Part shown: piece after piece, positions 20,422-23,146 of the stretch | How positions within the stretch are numbered: position 1 is the stretch's first letter | Layout: every line of letters starts with the position of its first letter | Source: Scytalidium lignicola | Taxonomy: Eukaryota > Ascomycota > Leotiomycetes | Direction: 5' to 3' | Length of the DNA: 23,146 bases | NCBI GenBank assembly: GCA_002812745.2 | Contig: NCSJ02000493.1 | Coordinates: 1 to 23,146, forward strand | Notes under the pieces: model-generated | Told to the model about the DNA's origin: nothing | Database searches by the model: none | What the model saw: only the letters and a program-made list of their open reading frames with translations | Made by a program: the position numbers and the translations under genes

Positions 20422-21339
20422 TCAAAGCTTTGCAAATTCAGGCTGACTTCTCGTCTTGAAGGACATGATTGCCTTGGACACATCTTCTGTCTGCAGGGCT
20501 GCGGCATTCCACACCGCTGTATAATGGAGACTCTGGGCAACTGTGTGATCCCTGGTATGATTCATGATCGTCTTCACGCCTGTAATTGCTACTGGACTCT
20601 TGGACTTAATCAGAACGGCCACCTTCATGGCGGCTTCGATACAAGCGTCCTTGGAAGGATACACATTTGTTACAAAACCGTGATCTAAGGCCTCGGATGC
20701 TCCAAAAGCCACACCTGTCAAGCACACGTACTTGGCCCAGCCGAAAGAGCCAACTATCTTTGGTAGACGGGTCAAAGTACCCAAATCGGCAGCAATGCCG
20801 ACGTCTATCTCTTTCACCGCAAATATCGCGTCCTTGGAGCATATCCTCACATCGCAGCAACAGGCAATGTCAACCGCAATGCCATATGATGTTGCGAACA
20901 TTGCGCATATCACGGCTATAAACATCACATTAACCGGGATTTCAAGCGTGGATCGTGTAGCTCAAGATAGATACTTACGCTTCTCGCAACGCTCAACTTC
21001 TGTTAGTTGCGCTTGGAACTCTTCGATATATCCGCGCAACCTCGGTGCTCTCCGCGCTGGATCCTCTCCGGTCACCCCACTTAATACATCGCCCTGGCTG
21101 GCTTCTTGCAAATCGAGCCCGGCGGTGAACCCTCGTGTCCCGGTTGCTGATAAGACAACAACACGATAGTCGGAATCATAGGAGATTTGTCGAAATATTT
21201 TGCCAAAATCCTTCCACATGCGATCCGTGAATGTATTGTACTTCTCTGGTCGGTTCAAAAGTACTTGGATCACTGCCTCTGCGGGCGATGTGATGATAAA
21301 GTCAGGATACTTCCGGTAAGCGGACAGTGACAAGGCCAT
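20422..21339 (-). CDS. Enoyl-CoA hydratase/isomerase, dienoyl-CoA isomerase (ECH1) type
   Basis: Crotonase-fold enzyme resembling delta3,5-delta2,4-dienoyl-CoA isomerase, an auxiliary enzyme of beta-oxidation of unsaturated acyl chains; some fungal metabolite clusters carry similar peroxisomal enzymes. Exons on the minus strand are 21339-20979 and 20915-20422 with a 63-bp intron (GTAAGT ... TTTATAG), giving 284 aa, close to the family size. LNRPEKYNTF opens the fold, and FTAGLDL near residues 70-76 is the first oxyanion segment. The three acidic residues expected for dienoyl-CoA isomerase are spaced correctly: D136 (AVDI), E156 (VKEIDVG) and D164 (AADLG). Where relatives have HG before the second oxyanion loop (PVIxAxHGxxxG), this protein has FA (PVICAMFATSYG), a possible loss of activity. 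It ends EFAKL; AKL is a PTS1-type peroxisomal signal. It is separated from the regulator gene by about 1 kb of repeat-rich DNA. Confidence 0.87.
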
Positions 21340-21729
21340 TCTGGTATAATAGGTTTCTAAGTCTCGAGTCGCAAAGGGTGTGTCAAGGAAACTGTTTCGG
21401 TTTGGGGCAAATCTCTTGCTGCAAACTCGCTACGAAAGATGAGCGAGCATTCAGAATTCTAAGAGAAAGTGGATCCGCAGAAACCATTCCATAATTAGTC
21501 AAGCGTATGGTGTCTTACCGGCAAGAAAAACAGAGGACGGTACTTACGTACTCAGTACATCTAGAATGCTTCGGGATAGCCCGCAATATAAGCTTACGTA
21601 CGTAAGGGGGTGTTAGAAAAGGCTCCACCCCCATGCAAGGCGGTAAGCGAAATATATTGCCGCTTTTATAAACATGCATTGTTTACTTTGTCCTCTTTAC
21701 TTATTTACTATCATTTTATTATTATTTCT
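21340..21729. other. Upstream region of the ECH gene and left part of a transposon relic
   Basis: The first ~150 bases should hold the enoyl-CoA hydratase promoter. Further right are a 14-base palindrome CTTACGTACGTAAG (21593-21606) and a GGGGGTG/CACCCCC inverted pair (21606-21612 and 21626-21632), possibly from the terminal region of the Tc1-like relic that follows. The right terminal repeat was not identified. Confidence 0.4.
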
Positions 21730-22797
21730 ATGGCTTAGGATACTTCTACACGTGTGTGATTCAAAACCAAGGTTCAGGATGGTTATTCCAAAAAGCATGC
21801 AGCTGAAGAATTAAAGATTACTCGTATGACAATAATAGAGTAGCTTAAAAAGCATGATTACGTTCATAAAGCTTTTAGACGACCACTCAAGCTTCTTGAT
21901 TCTACAGTCCTTGTAATTATTCATTAGTTTAGTGACCATTATGAACATTAAATATTATTACTTAAACAAATTAAGAAGGAGTTTAATTTAAATATGTCTT
22001 AAAATACAATTTTAGTTGCATTAGCATGTCAGGTCACTAGTGACTAATCATGTAAAGGATAGGGGTCTGAGTCCTAGCCGCTTCTTAACTGCTGACTCCC
22101 GTCTATAAAGAGGTGGTTTCCCCTTCTCTTTGACGAGAGCCAGAGATCAATCTTGTAACTTAAGAGAACACAGAAATCAAGAGCGAGTTCACACCTAACT
22201 AACTGCTACTATACTGCTAGTCACCTACTCCTTTTCAGCCTCCTGGTCTCTCTTCACTCTACGTACGGACGACCCTGACATAGCACAGTTTAAATATCAT
22301 TATCATGTTCTTGATTACAAGCTTAAAACCTCTGCAAAGAACAGATTATTATAATGGATTTTCTATATTACAAACTAGGATTAACTACTTTGGTATTAGA
22401 GAAATAGAATATATATAAATAAAACCATTACATGTATAAATATGCTTAAACATCAACGATTACTCAGAGCTAGAGGAGAATGACAACATCTTGATTATAT
22501 TTAATTTATATTTCATTTTAATTATAAGTCTGTTATAACATAAGCTGCTATTAAATACAATTACAAATTAAAACTTTATTTTGTTTCATATAAGGGAGAA
22601 GGTAAAGGATTCATATAGTAGAAGTATGTAAAGCAAATTCTTCAAAAGTTACTGAAAGAGATGTTCAAGGATCTAGATAAGGGGTATAAAACATCAAGGA
22701 CATATTAGTGTATGGAGGACAATAGCTATGTACATAGGAAAAAGGATATAGCTAAAAATAAAGGAATATACAATAGGATTCGAATTAAACTAGCCGG
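21730..22797 (+). pseudogene. RIP-damaged Tc1/mariner-type transposase relic, split by an LTR
   Basis: From ATG 21730 a frame reads through a helix-turn-helix-like N terminus (GYSKKHAAEELKITRMT). It is interrupted by stops that all fit CAG/CAA/CGA changed to TAG/TAA/TGA, the RIP signature. The frame stops at the LTR at 22027 and resumes after it with no shift once the LTR and one copy of the 5-base duplication are discounted. The C-terminal part contains YVHRKKDIAKNKGIYN near 22720-22780, like the catalytic-core end of fungal Tc1/mariner transposases. The high AT content agrees. The element is dead; the boundaries are estimates. Confidence 0.72.
22027..22280. mobile_element. Solo LTR (254 bp) of an LTR retrotransposon
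   Basis: The sequence begins TGTCAGG and ends CCTGACA (7-base terminal inverted repeat with canonical TG...CA) and is bordered by TAGCA at 22022-22026 and TAGCA at 22281-22285, a perfect 5-bp target duplication. It contains a TATA-like TATAAAG at 22104-22110, fitting an LTR promoter. No internal retrotransposon sequence adjoins it, so it is a solo LTR left by LTR-LTR recombination. Its composition is GC-normal, unlike the AT-rich transposase relic it sits in, so it inserted after the host element was mutated or escaped RIP. Confidence 0.9.
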
Positions 22798-22799
22798 AC

Positions 22800-22990
22800 T
22801 GTTGCATTAGACTGTGGTCCAGACTAGACTATGAGGTTTTTCCAGACTTTTTCAGATTGTACTCTGAGCAATTCAAATTATGAAGATTGTTTTCAGACTG
22901 TAAACTGTACAGTCTAGACTGTGAAGACTATGGTCTGAAGTCAAAAATTTAAGATTAGACTGTATAGTTTATAGTTTGAAACCAAATAAA
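22800..22990. repeat. Degenerate AGACTGT repeat patch with a 14-base palindrome
   Basis: Variants of AGACTGT/AGACTAT/AGATTGT recur about a dozen times on the plus strand, and ACAGTCTAGACTGT at 22909-22922 is a perfect palindrome. It may be the subterminal binding-site array of a DNA transposon or a decayed minisatellite. It has no coding content. Confidence 0.5.
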
Positions 22991-23086
22991 TATAAAGATT
23001 GTGTCGGTACACTACCGATATAACACGTAGTACGTCACTTTATAGGTGATATACTAGTTGTGTGTTGATGGTTGATTGATTGTGAA

Positions 23087-23131
23087 GGTGGTGGGGTGGA
23101 GCTGTAGCTTAAGGCTACAGCTCCCCACTAC
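23087..23131. repeat. Inverted repeat (hairpin) near the right edge
   Basis: GAGCTGTAGC (23099-23108) and GCTACAGCTC (23114-23123) are perfect complements around TTAAG. Outside them GGTGGTGGGG and CCCCACTACC pair further with one bulge and one mismatch. It could be a transposon end or a cruciform-forming sequence; the sequence stops 23 bases past the inner stem. Confidence 0.7.
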
Positions 23132-23146
23132 CTAATTAGGACTAGC

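Noticed and set aside
1..23146. tRNA, rRNA, CRISPR array
   Set aside because: No cloverleaf-like or rRNA-like sequence was recognised by eye and no regularly spaced repeats are present; a covariance-model scan was not possible.

Overview
The window looks like nuclear DNA of a filamentous ascomycete (Pezizomycotina). The genes carry many short introns (46-178 bp) with GTATGT/GTAAGT-type donors and CTAAC-type branch sites. There is a Zn(II)2Cys6 regulator, an FSH-type serine hydrolase, and AT-rich transposon relics whose in-frame stops look like RIP (C-to-T) damage. Gene models below were built by hand from reading frame, splice signals and remembered family motifs; no database search was run.

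Layout, left to right: (1) 38-634 (-), FSH-type serine hydrolase, 3' end unresolved at the window edge; (2) 1382-2899 (+), 2-methylcitrate dehydratase-like PrpD protein with a C-terminal AKL; (3) 2900-5109, a gene-free stretch with a degenerate tandem repeat and an AT-rich, RIP-like transposon relic ending in a CCHC zinc knuckle; (4) 5110-7432 (+), six-exon DHA1-type MFS exporter; (5) 8068-8550 (+), SnoaL/NTF2-like protein; (6) 8932-9875 (-), secreted SMP-30/gluconolactonase-like beta-propeller broken by a 2-base frameshift; (7) 10381-12977 (-), four-exon fused aconitase/isopropylmalate-isomerase family hydro-lyase; (8) 13550-14529 (+), isocitrate lyase/PEP mutase family lyase, divergent from the aconitase gene, with an ambiguous N that disturbs the frame; (9) 14967-15775, a non-autonomous TA-flanked element with 83-bp perfect terminal inverted repeats; (10) 16305-19412 (+), five-exon Zn2Cys6 transcription factor; (11) 20422-21339 (-), enoyl-CoA hydratase/dienoyl-CoA isomerase ending in AKL; (12) 21340-23146, transposon territory, with a RIP-damaged Tc1/mariner transposase split by a solo LTR that has a perfect 5-bp target duplication.

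The main biological signal is a compact methylcitrate-cycle-like module: a PrpD dehydratase, an aconitase-family hydratase and a small PrpB-like lyase, with an exporter resembling citrate exporters, a pathway-type regulator and a beta-oxidation auxiliary enzyme. Together these could convert a 2-alkylcitrate via alkyl-aconitate and alkyl-isocitrate to a 2-oxo acid plus succinate, or make and export an alkylcitrate-type acid. No citrate-synthase-like gene, fatty acid synthase or PKS lies in the window. The pathway assignment is therefore inference, and the first enzyme would have to lie outside the window or be borrowed from primary metabolism. Two of the enzymes end in AKL, a PTS1-type tripeptide, hinting at a peroxisomal setting instead of the usual mitochondrial one.
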